Counted from the stretch's first letter, positions 45,801 through 56,254 are shown. The stretch: 64,000 bases of DNA from Anniella stebbinsi (GCA_029215795.1 JARDYH010000002.1:363284973-363348972), one strand, 5' to 3'. Numbers and translations are program-made. The notes: a model not told the origin generated them from the letters alone.

Positions 45801-48800
45801 ATATTTTTTAAGAAACTGCAGCCGGGAGCGCAATTGCGCTCCAACGAAAACATGAGTGCAAACGAAGAAAAGAAAAAAGCCCCCCATCCCGCTCCCACCC
45901 CACCCCCAATGCCCCTGCACTCCCCCCCCCCCCAGACCAGCTCCTTCCCTCTTGCTGACCTCCGCTACTCACGGGGAGGAGGGAAAAAGTCAGGACGGGC
46001 ACCCACACCACCCGCGGTCCTCGAGATTGCCCCGGGACCGCGGTAAAATGGAGCGGTCGTCCCTGCCTGCTCCCGGGATCCCCTGTGCGTTATTTACATG
46101 CACAGGGACAACCCAGGGATGACCCTGGGGAATAAGGCTAGCATAGACGTGGCCAAAGTGGGAACCAGTGAAGATGGTACAATACTGGCATATCTTGATG
46201 CGCCATCCTGGTCAGTACCCAAGACACCACGTTTTAACTGAAGTTTCCGGGCCTTCTTCGAGGCTTTACCCTCCTCTGCGTGTGCCCCCGGTTGCCCCCT
46301 CAGGCCCCCCAGCCAGGTGGTACCTGGGGCTTGCGCTTGCGCTGAGCGGCCGAGACGTTGCTGATCTGGTTGCCGAGTAGGATGAGCAGCGGCAACAGGT
46401 AGAATGCGGCAGGGATGGTCACCAGCACCCTGGGAGCAGGAGGGTTGGTCAAGGAGAACGACGGAGGTGAAGACCTGATCAGCAGGCCTTCAGTCCTGGG
46501 GAGGGGGCAGAGACAGAAGGACCACCGGTGGGAACACGTTGGAGGGACGGGTGGGTGGGGGGTGGGGGGGGGGGGTCCCCGGCTGTCACTGGAAGTAGGC
46601 GTGTCCTGTGCAAAATGCCAGTTTTGAAAATACTGGCGCATGTCCACAAGCATTCACAGCCGTCACGTAGGGTGGCCACTTATGCGTCACGGCGACCAAA
46701 AGAGGAAACATGTCACCAAAAACGAGGGCAAAAGAGGACACCATTTGCACTATATATATATATATATATATATATGTGCAGAATTAGAAATCTTAACTAC
46801 TATTTCAATAGAAAGACAAGACACTTCACCATAGTGGAAATGATGGACTGTCGAGGTGATAGTTGTGGAGGGCACCTCCATGGAGTGTGCGCTGCTCTCC
46901 CTCCTTATGGGTCTTTAACTCTAAACCAGGCTTGGACTGGGCAGCTCATCAAATAGAGGACACCTTCAAATCGAGGGCTGCCCTCCACCAGCTCCCCAAA
47001 AAAGAGAACTCTCCTCAGTAATATAGGCCAACTGGCCATCCCTATGCTGCCTATTGCTTTGTTAGGGCAACAGTCCAGACTGGTTGTCTGGAGAGAGGTA
47101 GCGATTAGGAATAAGATAGATGTACCCAATGTTTTGGGCTCATGGGCCCATTTATATAAAAAAAAAAATTCCTGGGGTGCAATCACAAAATGGCTGCTGT
47201 GGGGCATGGCTTGTCACAAAATGGCTACCAGGGGGTGGCCAGTCACAAGCTGTTGAACTCTCTTTCTCTCACGCACACACACACACACACACATGGAGCT
47301 GGAACCCGAATGCACTCCGGGTGAAGGATACGTGCAAATCTTCTCCACGCTGAAAGCCTGCTGGGCATTGAGCGCCATGTAGACCAGGCAGGAGGCCAGC
47401 ACGGCCAGGTCATAGCCGCTCAGGGAGACCACAAAGAGGATGAAGAAGCGGAGGTTGTGGCAGCCGATGCAGTTGTTAATCCACATGCAGTGATGATCAA
47501 ATTCCTGCAGGTGGGGCCAGAGCATTATGGAAGCGCCCCCTGGAGGGTGCAACATCCCGGGGGCTCAAGACCACGGGGTGTATGTGTGGATTTCCCAGCA
47601 TCAATATATTGTCCTGAGCTCTCCCTGTTGTAACGCAAAGCATTTTGCTGTGGCTTGGGCAGGGTCTACACTACCGGTTTATAACAGGAATGACAACTGT
47701 CGGGGCCCAGGACACACGCCATATACAGTTTACAAACCGTTTTCAAACTGTCATATCCTGCTTGCCGTAGATCTGGCCCTGGAACGGGCCATTCAGACCT
47801 CTTAGCTGCACAAAAGACCTGCCCCTGATGGAGATCAAAACTGTTAGTACTGGCTTGTTGACCTTGGCGTAAAGGTCTGGTTCACACCTACGGAGAAGCC
47901 GCCCAGCATGAATTTCCCAGCAGGGGCTTCTCGTTGCTGCAGCCATTTTGAATATTTGGGGCATGGCCAAATGCTCCGTAGCTTCTCATTACATGCAAAC
48001 CTGGTGAGGGGCGGTTGCTGGGGTGGTTGTCAAGCTGCCCGCAATCCTAAAACAGCCCATGGGTTCTGGGTGGTGTGTCAACCACCCCAACAACCGACCC
48101 CCTCTGGGGCTTGGATGCATAGGCGTGCGCAGCACATGTTATTAGGGTGCGCACCCAGGTGTTTTTTTTTTTTAAAAAAGCAAACATTTATTGTATACTC
48201 AATCATAAAGGACATTATTTTTATTCATTTATTTATTAAACACTGTAGACCCAAATGCCCTACTCCATGTTCGGCTTGCATGGCTGTGGGAGGGCCGTTG
48301 CAGGGCAGGGGGATTGAGGAGATGTTCCTCAAGCCCCAGCATTGGTGGGGCATTGAAGTGACACTGGCTGGAGGAGGGGCTTACAAGGCGATATTAGCCT
48401 TCGGGGTCCCTTCTCCTGGCCTCTTTGAAGCGTGGCTCCTGGCAGACAAGCACCTAGCTGGGAGCAATGGCACGCTGTCAGGCGCGGTGGCAATGGAGTA
48501 GCCGGAGGACTGTTCTTGCTGCGTCTGGATCCCCTCTGGATCCCTACTCAGTGGCCCCCTTAATTTGGCGCTTATTGCTTGAGACATTAGGTTGTGCCTG
48601 GGCACACCTGGCACACCCCTTGGGCACGCCTATGCTCAGATTGCCAACCTAGTGCCTGAGGACACCGCAACCCACTGTCCATGGCTAATGAACCACAGCA
48701 GGCTGCAGTGATTGTGTGAACTGGGTCAAAATGTTTCTCCCTGGTGAGAGAGAGAAAAACTCCCGAAAACTCCTGAGCTGGTAGTCTTATGGGGCTCTCT

Positions 48801-51800
48801 ATTTGAGGGGAAAGCCCCGCAGTGGCTGCAAAACTGCGCTGTGTCAATTATATGACGCAGACTCAGCTTTGCAGCCACCACGGGGCTTTCCTGCAAAGCT
48901 GCTCATTGAAAAAGTCAGGGACTTACCCCGACTTTTTCACTGGAAGCGAGGCAGTCTGGCTCTTCTGCCATCTGACCTCATTCCCAAGGCCAATCCGGGG
49001 GGGGGGCATTTCTGGTGGAAGGCAACCTGTGATTGGTCGCCTTCCACCAGGAAAAGGGCGGGGTGGCAGCTCTGGTAACCGGATGACTGCCGGAAACCCC
49101 CGGCTCCCTCCTTGGTGTTGCGATTGCCCAACTCCACCCCAGGTGAGTAAAATGCGGGATTTTGTGGAGAGGCGGTGGCAACTCAGCTCTGTGAAGACTA
49201 GGTCGTACTGTTTGGTGACATGTTGGCCATGTCGACATGATGGATTTTTCCCTGGGTCATCCCTGGATCATCCTTGTGTGTCCAAATGACACACAAGGAT
49301 CCCGGGGGCAAGCAGGGATGACCCCTCCATTGTCCTGGGATAACTGGTTCCCCAGTTATCCCTATTTTCCCCACGGTCCCAGGACCATCCCAGCTTCTTC
49401 CCTCCTCCTCGCGAGTAGTGGGGGTCAGCAAAGAGGATAGGAGCCGGTCTGGGAGAAGTCCAGGGACATTGAGGGAGAGGGGGGAGCGGGGTCAGGGCTT
49501 TTTTAAAAACAACAACTTATTTTTTCGGTGGAGCGCAATTTTTTTTTTTTTAAAAAATGGAGTCCACGACATCCCTGAGAAGTCACGCTGGTGTTTGTAT
49601 ACTGGGGGACAATCCTGGAAGCAGGTAAGTCCGGGATCGTCCTCCTCTCTCCCCGAAAGCCCTAATAATAATAATGATAATAATAAATTTATTTATTTCT
49701 TACTCGCCTCTCCCTCTGGATCGAGGCGAGGAACAGCATCAAATATAAAATACATAAAACTGATTAAAAGCACATAAAACTAATACATTATTAAAATACC
49801 AGTAAAACTTTTAAAATACAACTGGGTAGGCCTGCTGGAAGAGATCGGTCTTTATGGCTTTCTTAAAGTCAAAGAGACTATTAAGTTAACAAATCTCCTC
49901 CGGCAGGTCATTCCACAGTCTGGGAGCAGCGGAAGAGAAGGCCCTCTGGGTGAAGGTTGTCAGCCTGGTTTTGGCCGACTGTAGCAAATTCTTCCCAGAG
50001 GACCTGAGTGTGCGGGGCGGATTGTATGGGAGAAGGCTGCTCTGTCCCTCTCTTTTCCTTTCTCGGGTTTTTCAGTCAAATGTAGGGTGACCAGATAAAA
50101 TCCAGGTCAGGGCTCATGGAACTTTAACAGTTGTAGAGAAAAGGGAAATTCAGCCAGTGTCATTTGTATGCAATTAGTTCCTGGTGAAATCCCCTCTTCC
50201 TCACAACTGTTAAAGGTGCAGGGGCCCTGCCTTCTTTTGTATATGGTCACTCTAGTATAGTGCCTGCACCTTTAACTGTTGTGATGAAGAGGGGATTTCA
50301 CCAGGAACTAATTGCATACAAATGATGTTGGCTGAAATCCCCTTTTCTCTACAACTGTTAAATTGTACATGAATTCTAGCTTAAATACTGAACTCTCAGA
50401 TCATTGTAACTCTTGCTGTTGTAAAATTGTAATATATGCTGTATAGGAAATGGTCTATGGACTAATGGTCTAAGTTACATGAGCCCTGACTTGGATTTTA
50501 GCTGGTCACCCTAGCTAGTCAAATGCTCACCACGACACTGCCTTTTGCCAGCTCACTAACCCATGACTGTCCACTGTTCCTAATAAATTGAGTGTTTTAG
50601 AATGTGCGGCTGTTCTTTGATGTGCATACAGAGAGCGAGAGAGTGACTGGAAGAGAGAGATGAATGCATCTGTCTGCATGCTGGGACTCTCCTTGAGGGC
50701 GTGGCCATGCAGACTGGGGCAGGATCTACACCACTGCTTTAAAACGGTTTATAACAGTCGTGACAACTGTTGGGGCCCAGGACACGCTCCGTATACAGGT
50801 TTCAAACCATTTTCAAAGTGTCATGTCCTGCTCGGTGTAGCTCTGGCCGGGCACGATGAGTGCCTGCCCTTCAATATTTATTTACCACTGTGCCGCAGGT
50901 CATCACTTACGCATCTGTATCGCCTTGAGTGGCCGTGTCATACTTTACCTCCACACAGGTGTTGCACCAGGAGCAGTGGAAGGTATGTGGCAGACAGTAC
51001 AGCTGGCATTTGTTGCACCAATGCTGGTTGAGATCGTTCATGGTGACAGCCTGGTTCACCAGCTCTTCTTCGATGCCTGGCGGTGGAAGGGAACACAGGG
51101 GAGAAGGAGATGTTGGGTTCAGCCATATCCACACGGCTGGAACCACGAAGATGGGCGGCCCTTGCGTTAGAACATGGGTGGACAACCTGCAGCGGCGATT
51201 CCCCCGTGACGAAAGGTTACGACGTTTGTGGCTGTTGAGGGCAGAAGAAAGGCGAGCAAAAGCAGGTGTACAAAATTATGTGTGGTGTGGAGAAAACGGA
51301 GAGGGAGACGTTTTTCTCCCTCTCTCCTAATACTAGAACCCAGTGGGGTCATCCCATCAAGCGGAATGGTGGGAAATCCCGGACAGAATAAAGGAAGTGC
51401 TTTTTCAGACAGTACATAGTTAAACAATGTCATTCACTTCCTCAAGGGACAGTGATGGGCAACAACTTGGCCAGGATCTACACTACTGCTTAAAACGGTT
51501 TATAACAGTTTTGACAACTGTTGGGGCCCAGGTCAGATACAGGTTTCAAACCGTTTTCGAAGTGTCATGTCCTGCTTGGCGTAGATCAATGACTTAGGCT
51601 GACCATATGAAAAGGGGGACAGGGCTCCTGTAACTTTAACAGTTGTAGAGAAAAGGGAATTTCAGCCAGTTTCATTTGTATGCAATTAGTTCCTGGTGAA
51701 ATTCCCTCTTCATCACAACTGTTAAAGTTGCAGGCACTATACTAGAGTGACCACATACAAAAGACGGCAGGGCCCCTGCACCTTTAACTGTTGTGGTGAA

Positions 51801-53050
51801 GAGGGAATTTCACCAGGAACTAATTGAATACAAATGACACTGGCTGAAATTCCCTTTTCTCTACAACTGTTAAAGTTACATGAGCCCGGTCCTCCTTTTC
51901 AGATGGTCAGCCTACAAAAGCTACTAGTCATGGGGGCTATATATTGCCTACAGCAGTATCAGAAGCAGTATGCCTCTGAATACCATTTGCTGGGGAACAC
52001 CGGCTGGTGGATGCTGTTGCGCTCACGTCCTGCTTGGGAGCTTCCTGTTGGGGCATCTGGTTGGCCGCCGAGGCAGAGAATGCTGGTCAGGAAAGGCCAG
52101 TGGTCCTCCCTTTAAGGCCAGAGGGCTACTGACAGTGTGCAACCACCTCAAGTTTGGCTCTCTGTCTCTTCTACCACGTTCACTCACTCACTCACTCTTG
52201 CTTGCTTTGTTTTGCGGTAGCTGCTCACTCTCAGCAGAGGCTTTCTAGCTGTGCCTTGCTGTTTGCTTTAGCGTGGGCCGGCTGCTGCGATCTGGGCTAC
52301 TGGAGGAAGCCTCAGGGGTGGGGAGTCAGGAGACCTGCCCCTTGTCAGCTGTAAGTGGCTGTGGGGTGAGGGGGAGAGGTGGATGTAGGAGCAATCAGCC
52401 AATTAGGTGGGCTGGAGAAGGCGTCTAAAAGAGGCAACGAGCAACACGATTGGCTAGCCGCCAAGCAAGCAATGCAGGCTCGCTTGGGAGATTTCAGAGA
52501 ATCATAGAATCATAGAGTTGGAAGGGGCCTCTAAGGCCATGGAGTCCAACCCCCTGCTCAATACAGGAATCCATCTTAAAGCTTCCCTGACAGATGGTTG
52601 TCCAGCTGCCTCTTGAAGGCCTCCAGGGTGGGAGAGCCCACCACCTCCCTAGGTCATGGGTTCCATTGTCGTACTGCTCAAACAAAGAAGCCATGTGGAA
52701 TGGGAGAATTGGATTGGGAGGGGCTCTTTCATCTTTGACTTGTGGCATCACTTGCCAAAAAGTTCAGCAGTCAGTGCATTAAATATCTATCTATCTGTCC
52801 GTCCGTCCGTCCGTCCGTCCGTCCGTCCATCTATCATCTATCTCTATCTATCCTGCCTCAGTGATGCCAAAGGGTATTTGAGGGGTATGCTGGGCACTTT
52901 CAGAGGGCAGGGCAACCATCCATCTTACCTTTATGGAGAATTCCCGTGTCTGTGAAACTGGTGAGGAGAAAGTAGAGAATGGTAGGCATAAAGAGGTGGA
53001 CACAGATGACGGGAAAGGCCCAGGACACATGGAGGGCGAGCCAGCTGCAG
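42769..53050 (-). CDS. ZDHHC19: DHHC palmitoyltransferase, ZDHHC19 ortholog (first exon not found, 3' end uncertain)
   Basis: This is the gene span. Confident exons (minus strand, 5' to 3') are 52929-53050, 50949-51076, 47332-47504 and 46324-46429; candidates are 43251-43509 and 42769-42843. The four confident exons join in phase and give about 176 residues: membrane segment 2, a DTG motif, the zinc-binding cysteine-rich domain with DHHC, and membrane segments 3 and 4. Family role: S-palmitoylation of cytosolic cysteines, with the DHHC cysteine as acyl carrier. Oddities: DPG is DTG, the usual RPxR before the HC motif is CLPH, and DHHC is followed by MW instead of PW. Identity as ZDHHC19 rests on sequence likeness plus head-to-head adjacency to SLC51A, as in human. 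Exon 1 (N-terminus, membrane segment 1) should lie between 53050 and 57900 but was not recognised. The YNPFDQG region seen in mammals after segment 4 was also not found. Confidence 0.85.
42878..42998 (+). mobile_element. 320-bp double-foldback family, left part only
   Basis: TAGGGTGACCATATGGAAAG to GGTGAAATCCCCTCTCC; the rest is lost. It lies 35 bp upstream (in minus-gene terms) of candidate exon 42769-42843. Confidence 0.88.
43251..43509 (-). CDS. Candidate C-terminal exon of ZDHHC19
   Basis: It is bordered on the minus strand by TTCTTCTCACAG and GTGAGC. Two readings exist. In phase 0, which fits the preceding exon, it gives VQNKVNHADPRSFGFDSHKGL and then a TGA, which would end the protein. 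In the other frame it is open throughout (SEFQHIPWASSTSQ, KARKEWRHFLTAVGSLLPRK) and runs in phase into the exon at 42843. That frame needs a further unseen exon ending in phase 2. Transcript data would decide. Confidence 0.5.
43640..44056 (+). mobile_element. CR1 LINE 3' end fragment
   Basis: The plus strand reads GIFSLKKRRLRGDTIALFKY and RFRLDIRKNFLTVRAERQWN, and ends ATTCTATGATTCTATG at 44040-44055. Confidence 0.93.
44060..44290 (-). mobile_element. hAT-like CAGGGGTGTCAAGC element, antisense fragment
   Basis: In antisense it shows GCTTTGGGCCCCACCCACC and CAGTAAGAGCTTTAAGCT, as in the copies at 40447 and 59791. Confidence 0.6.
44291..44937. other. Unassigned sequence
   Basis: Presumed intron of ZDHHC19. 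No exon resembling the missing YNPFDQG region could be recognised. Confidence 0.4.
44938..45350 (-). mobile_element. L2-type LINE 3' UTR, antisense
   Basis: TTTATTTCTCAGATG, TCTCTGGGCGACATACAATA and TAGGCCAACGCCAGCGCTTT are typical of reptile L2-type 3' ends. A (GGGA)n lies at 45320-45342. Confidence 0.7.
45364..45715. mobile_element. GCGCAT-rich MITE, full copy
   Basis: The ends are GGTCCCCTCTACAAGGATTC and CTCTTGTAGAGGCAGCC. The interior matches 29714-30062 (CGCATTCGATAATGCGCATA). TAA/TTA bases border it. Confidence 0.82.
45770..46160. mobile_element. CCCGGGAT / CATCCC-rich DNA element, copy 1
   Basis: CTGACCTCCGCTACTCACGG, TCCCGGGATCCCCTGTGCG and GACAACCCAGGGATGACC are shared, some in antisense, with 49225-49665 and 56340-56875. 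Borders approximate. Confidence 0.6.
46324..46429 (-). CDS. ZDHHC19: ZDHHC19 exon with membrane segment 4
   Basis: The 106-bp exon follows CCTGCTCCCAG and precedes GTACCA. It encodes VLVTIPAAFYLLPLLILLGN then QISNVSAAQRKRKPQ. This corresponds to the helix and the ALSVSSADRTYKGK stretch of human ZDHHC19. The basic RKRK end marks the cytosolic C-terminal tail. It exits in phase 0. Confidence 0.9.
46668..46985. repeat. Decayed TAGGGTG-type element with (TA)n
   Basis: TAGGGTGGCCACTTATGCG at the left, repeated GAGGACA motifs and a (TA)12 at 46751-46774. It resembles the GGTGACC family in part only. Confidence 0.4.
47274..47293. repeat. (CA)n microsatellite next to the DHHC exon
   Basis: About ten CA units in the intron, 38 bp beyond the exon donor at 47332. 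Confidence 0.9.
47332..47504 (-). CDS. ZDHHC19: ZDHHC19 exon with DHHC catalytic motif and membrane segment 3
   Basis: The 173-bp exon follows CACCTGCAG and precedes GTATCC. It begins EFDHHCMWINNCIGCHN, the catalytic core. Then comes membrane helix LRFFILFVVSLSGYDLAVLA and a short loop ending FSVEKIC. In other family members the residue after DHHC is usually Pro; here it is Met. It exits in phase 2; the donor is not the strongest consensus but the join to the next exon is in frame. Confidence 0.95.
47659..47785. mobile_element. Palindromic MITE (GGATCTACAC family), copy 2
   Basis: GGGCAGGGTCTACACTACC and CGTAGATCTGGCCCTGG ends, with TTTATAACAGGAATGACAAC inside. Confidence 0.82.
47786..48799. 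other. Intronic sequence without recognised gene
   Basis: A T10A6 run lies near 48162-48178. A frame at 47908-48501 (+) has no supporting signals. Confidence 0.4.
48800..49100. repeat. GTCTATA-terminus DNA element, copy 9
   Basis: It contains TATATGACGCAGACTCAGC, AAAAAGTCAGGGACTTACC, CCGACTTTTTC and GTGATTGGTCGCCTTCCACC. Confidence 0.6.
49225..49665. mobile_element. CCCGGGAT / CATCCC-rich DNA element, copy 2
   Basis: CTGGGTCATCCCTGGATCATC, ATGACACACAAGGATCCCGG and TCGCGAGTAGTGGGGGTCAG match copy 1. T12 and A6 runs lie near 49540. Confidence 0.6.
49665..50045 (-). mobile_element. L2-type LINE C-terminus and 3' UTR, antisense
   Basis: TTATTTCTTACTCGCCTCTCC to AGGACCTGAGTGTGCGGGGC is the complement of 24300-24665. 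A TAATAATAA tail lies at its left end, as expected for the 3' terminus. Confidence 0.88.
50083..50513 (+). mobile_element. Double-foldback element, copy 10, with 115-bp insertion
   Basis: The right arm is interrupted after CTACAACTGTTAA (about 50361) and resumes at AGTTACATGAGCC (50473). GTCAAATG occurs on the left at 50075 and on the right at 50518, a target duplication offset by four bases. Confidence 0.9.
50716..50852. mobile_element. Palindromic MITE (GGATCTACAC family), copy 3
   Basis: GGGCAGGATCTACACCACTG and GGTGTAGCTCTGGCC ends. It lies about 97 bp from the exon 50949-51076. Confidence 0.82.
50949..51076 (-). CDS. ZDHHC19: ZDHHC19 exon with cysteine-rich domain, first half
   Basis: The 128-bp exon follows ACCGCCAG and precedes GTAAAG. 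It encodes IEEELVNQAVTMNDLNQHW, then CNKCQLYCLPHTFHCSWCNTCVE. The cysteine and histidine spacing fits the zinc-binding part of the DHHC domain (CxxC...HCxxCxxCV). The usual RPxR between them is changed to CLPH. It exits in phase 0. Confidence 0.95.
51215..51465 (+). mobile_element. CR1-related LINE 3' fragment
   Basis: GGTGTGGAGAAAACGGAG and TAGAACCCAGTGGGGTCATC match the element at 38270-39175. Confidence 0.7.
51470..51588. mobile_element. Palindromic MITE (GGATCTACAC family), copy 4
   Basis: GGCCAGGATCTACACTACTG to TTGGCGTAGATCA. Confidence 0.8.
51595..51914 (-). mobile_element. 320-bp double-foldback element, copy 11
   Basis: Subfamily TAGGCTGACCATATGAAAAG. Flanks CAATGACT and CAAAAGCT agree only in part. 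Confidence 0.93.
52500..52690 (-). mobile_element. CR1 LINE 3' end fragment
   Basis: AATCATAGAATCATAGAGTT and TGCCTCTTGAAGGCCTCCAG; only the 3' UTR and last codons remain. Confidence 0.92.
52782..52850. repeat. (TATC)n(TCCG)n compound microsatellite
   Basis: About seven TCCG units at 52797-52826 flanked by TATC/ATCT units. It lies about 80 bp from the exon 52929-53050. Confidence 0.95.
52929..53050 (-). CDS. ZDHHC19: ZDHHC19 exon with membrane segment 2 and DTG motif
   Basis: The 122-bp exon on the minus strand follows TTTCTTTCAG and precedes GTAAGA. It encodes CSWLALHVSWAFPVICVH, then a hydrophobic helix FMPTILYFLLTSF and TDTGILHKG. This parallels CRWLAQNGEWAFPV...NFSDPGILHQG of human ZDHHC19. 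The family's DPG motif reads DTG here. It exits in phase 1 into the next exon. Confidence 0.9.
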
Positions 53051-53224
53051 CTGAAAGAAAGCAAAAGGAGTTTGGCACCAGGCTTTGGATCCAGAAGGGA
53101 CTGGCCTTCAGAAGAAAATCCCATCGCTTACTGGATCAAATTATTTAATTTTAGGGACCTTGACTCTGATTTTCCATTAAAAAGAAAATGCCTAAAGGGG
53201 ATTACAAAAGTAAAATGGAGTTAT

Positions 53225-53950
53225 TTAAAATTATTTATTTAGGAGACGTTTAACCTGCCTTTCAAGGCGCATTTCAAGCAAACAAACAAAAACCAGCACA
53301 ATATAAAACATTGACCACAGTACTTCTTTTTTTTTTTACAACTGATACACACCAGCAAAATCAACATTGAATCTATCAGTTAAATGGCATCCTAAAAGCC
53401 CTTTGTAATAGATGTTTTTTTGCTGTTTGATGAAAAGGGACGAGAGCAAATAGAGCCAGGGAGAACTCTTTTGGAAGGACATTATTTAGGGTGACCCTAT
53501 GGAAAGGAGGACAGGGCTCCTGTATCTTGAACAGTTGTATTGAAAAGGGAATTTCAGCAGGTGTCATTTGTATGCATGCAGCATCTGGTGAAATCCCCTC
53601 TTCATCTCATCAGTTAAAGCTGCAGGAGCCCTGCCCTCTTTTGTATCTGGTCACTCTAGTACAGCTCCTGCAGCTTTAACTGTTGTGACGAAGAGGGAAT
53701 TTCACCAGGTGCTGCACGCATACCAATAGCACATGCTGAAATTCCCTTTTCTCTACAACTGTTAAAGAGACAGGAGCCCTGTCCTCCTTTCCCTATGGTC
53801 ACCCTAACATTATTACACAATCTTGGTGCCACAACAGAAAAGGCCCTTCTCCTCGTTTCTGTTGGCCACACTTCTGAAGACGAAGAAACATGAAGCAGTG
53901 TTTCCGATATTCGTCTTAATGTTCAGGCAGGTTCATTTGGGATTAGATGG
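53225..53950 (-). mobile_element. L2-type LINE 3' UTR and C-terminus, antisense, with nested element
   Basis: AATTATTTATTTAGGAGACG and, after the nested copy, ATCTTGGTGCCACAACAGAAAAG. The parts on either side of 53487-53806 join at ACATTATT. Confidence 0.7.
53487..53806 (+). mobile_element. 320-bp double-foldback element, copy 12
   Basis: CCTATGGAAAGGAGG subfamily with a perfect target duplication ACATTATT. Confidence 0.96.
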
Positions 53951-54440
53951 TTCTGAAGGTCGCCTGGTTCCAATTGACCTTACGGGAAAGCAGCTTGAAC
54001 CCGCTGCCATGACTTACGGAAAGGTAAAAAAGAGGCAGCTGAGACCCATGAGGGTGCTGAAATGAAAAGCAGCAAAGGCACTGGAAGTGAGGGAATGACA
54101 TCCATCTTGGCTGGAGCCCATGTCTCAAGGACAGGGTGCAGGAAAAGCAGTTAGAGCCGTCGGTAGGCCTGGCCTGGATGGAACCACACTCAACCGGTTG
54201 CTACGGTGATGCTATGACATGGTGGGAGTTGGTGGAGGAAGGAAGGGGGGGTGTCTCTTCCGCTGCATTACGTCGCCATGGCGGCGGCACAGGAGGACCA
54301 CTGATGAGCCCAAGGCACAAAGGATGCTGGGCGCTGACCTCATATGGTCCTATTGATCAGGGGCGTCCCACATGTGCATTCAGCCATACGTATTCTCAGA
54401 CGAGCAACAAAAGACGGGACCATGTTTATGAGAATGAGAA
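53951..54440. other. Unassigned sequence
   Basis: Searched for the missing first exon of the DHHC gene; none could be defended. Confidence 0.4.
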
Positions 54441-54642
54441 CCAGTGTGTGGTGTAGGGATTAGAGTGTTAGACTGGGATCTGGGTTCTAATCCCCACTCC
54501 GCCGTGAAGCTCACTGGGTGATTTCAGGCCAGTTGCTGAACTCTCAGCCTAACCTCCTCACAGGGTTGTTGTGAGAATAAAATAGAAAGGAGGATGGCCG
54601 TGTAAGCCACCTTGGGTTCCTTGCAAATGGGGAAAAGGCGGG

Positions 54643-54645
<3 letters not shown>
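54441..54645 (+). mobile_element. tRNA-derived SINE (Sauria-type), copy 2
   Basis: The A-box region is TGGTGTAGGGATTAGAG and the B box GGGTTCTAATCCC (54482-54494). The body has CACAGGGTTGTTGTGAG and CACCTTGGGTTCCTTGC. Confidence 0.87.
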
Positions 54646-54709
<64 letters not shown>

Positions 54710-54740
54710 ACGACGAAGAAGAAGAAGAAGAAGAAGTAGC
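54646..54740. repeat. (ATA)n(AGA)n compound microsatellite at a SINE tail
   Basis: About 12 ATA units followed by about 18 AGA/CGA units. Runs of Ile/Arg or Ser/Tyr codons here are artefacts. Confidence 0.96.
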
Positions 54741-55240
54741 AGTAGTGTGTATGTATGTCTTTCTGTCTGTCAAGGCCATAGTCCCTGCCCTTATCTTGCG
54801 GTGGGACAACACAACACCCCACCCCCCCGTCTACCAGCCTCCCTCAACCTGGCACCTTCCAGATGTGCTGGACCACAATTCCCAGCATCCCCAGCCAGTA
54901 TGGGAACTTGCTGTTTTTGTCCTGAGCCTATGGCTTGGTTTGCGGATCCCATTGAGGGTTGGGGTTGCTGCAGGGGCTACCACAGCTAATCTAGCACTGA
55001 TGTAGGCTTGGCGAAGTTTGCACCTCTGCAGAGTTGTGGGTTCGAAACCCGAAGTCCCTCTGGCAGAGCAGGAGCATGGCTTGTGCCAGAGAAAAACTGA
55101 TCCCGGGGCACCCATTGTTCGGGGGCAAAGTGCCCGCTGAAGTGTCCCAGGGCCAGCCTCCAGATAAGAGGGCCTCGAGCAGCCGAGCTGAGAAAGGCCC
55201 TGAGCTCCTGACACCTGCTGCCTGCACTGGATGGACCTGG
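54741..55240. other. Unassigned sequence with a MITE fragment
   Basis: A CAGCCTTC-family fragment lies at 54835-54905 (CTCAACCTGGCACC, CACAATTCCCAGCATCC). Confidence 0.5.
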
Positions 55241-55269
55241 ACTAGATGGAGCGATGGGTGGGCTCAGTA

Positions 55270-55690
55270 TTAGGAATGGACAAATTCGCCTCTTTTGCTT
55301 TCTCCCACATTCGAAGCTTTTAAATCTCAAGTTCCCTCCGCATAGTATACGAAGAGAGGTGAGAATTTTCTCAAATCCTTCTCAAAACCAAATCAAAATG
55401 GAGTTCGCCACCTGCACCATCCAAATGCCAGAGCTACAGCTGTTCCCAGCATGGAGAGGACCGTGATGTCCTGCCTGCCACATAGCGGTTAAAGGGAAGA
55501 AAGGGAAAAATGGTGGCAAACCCAATTCAGCACCACAAACATGACCGAATTCAAGCCCAGGCTTTTAAGAGCAAAGCAATCAAAGCCCTTTGCCTAGATT
55601 TACAAATCTGTCAGTTTTGCTTTCTTCTGCGTTTCATATATATATATATATATATTTTAAAATCCCAAGTTCTGTTCTGTTTAAGGAACG
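55270..55690. repeat. Dispersed repeat X, 1.2 units
   Basis: GAATGGACAAATTCGCC and AGCTGTTCCCAGCATGGAG, AAGAGCAAAGCAATCAAA, then TTTTGCTTTCTTCTGCG are shared in the same order and strand with 57135-57430. The tail block occurs twice here (55275 and 55600), as in a tandem arrangement. A (TA)n follows at 55636. Confidence 0.65.
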
Positions 55691-56254
55691 AAATGTGAAT
55701 CTTGTGAAGTCTGGGGACAGCTTGGGGCTAGGCTACTCTCCCATTTGAGCCTATCTTGGTCTTAAGATTCTTGGGAGAGGGTCATTCTTTCAAGACCGCT
55801 GCCATCAGAGGCAAGTTTGGTGGCGACGGGAAATAGGCAGGGCCGTGCAGGGGGGGGGGGCAGAGGGGCCAGTTGGCCCGGGGCCTACGATTTTGAGGGG
55901 GGCAGTCCGACGAGGAGGTCCCCCCTAACTTACGCTATGGCTTCCATTGCGTCAGCGGCCCATCGAGAAGTGAGGAGCCCGCCTTGCGGAAACAGCGCAG
56001 GAGCCGTCCGTCGTGAATACCATGGTCAGACTACAAGCTCCAGAGGGCCATATGCCACCTGCAGGGTGGGGATAGATGTGCCTTGAGGTGTTGCAGAACA
56101 GGTTTAATATGGAGGTGTTAGGTAGAACGGACATGTTGGTGGGCACAAGGCCCCCTTGGGGCGGCCATGTTGTCCTCCTTTTTTGAAATGGGGGTGGGCA
56201 CACACTTCCCATCTGGCCTAGGCATATGACCAGCTCTGCATGGCCCTGGAAATA
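55691..56254. other. Unassigned sequence
   Basis: A G10 run lies at 55851-55860. No gene recognised. Confidence 0.4.

Noticed and set aside
54544..54822. Poly-Phe/Leu/Ser/Tyr frames
   Set aside because: Translation of the (ATA)n(AGA)n microsatellite next to a SINE.
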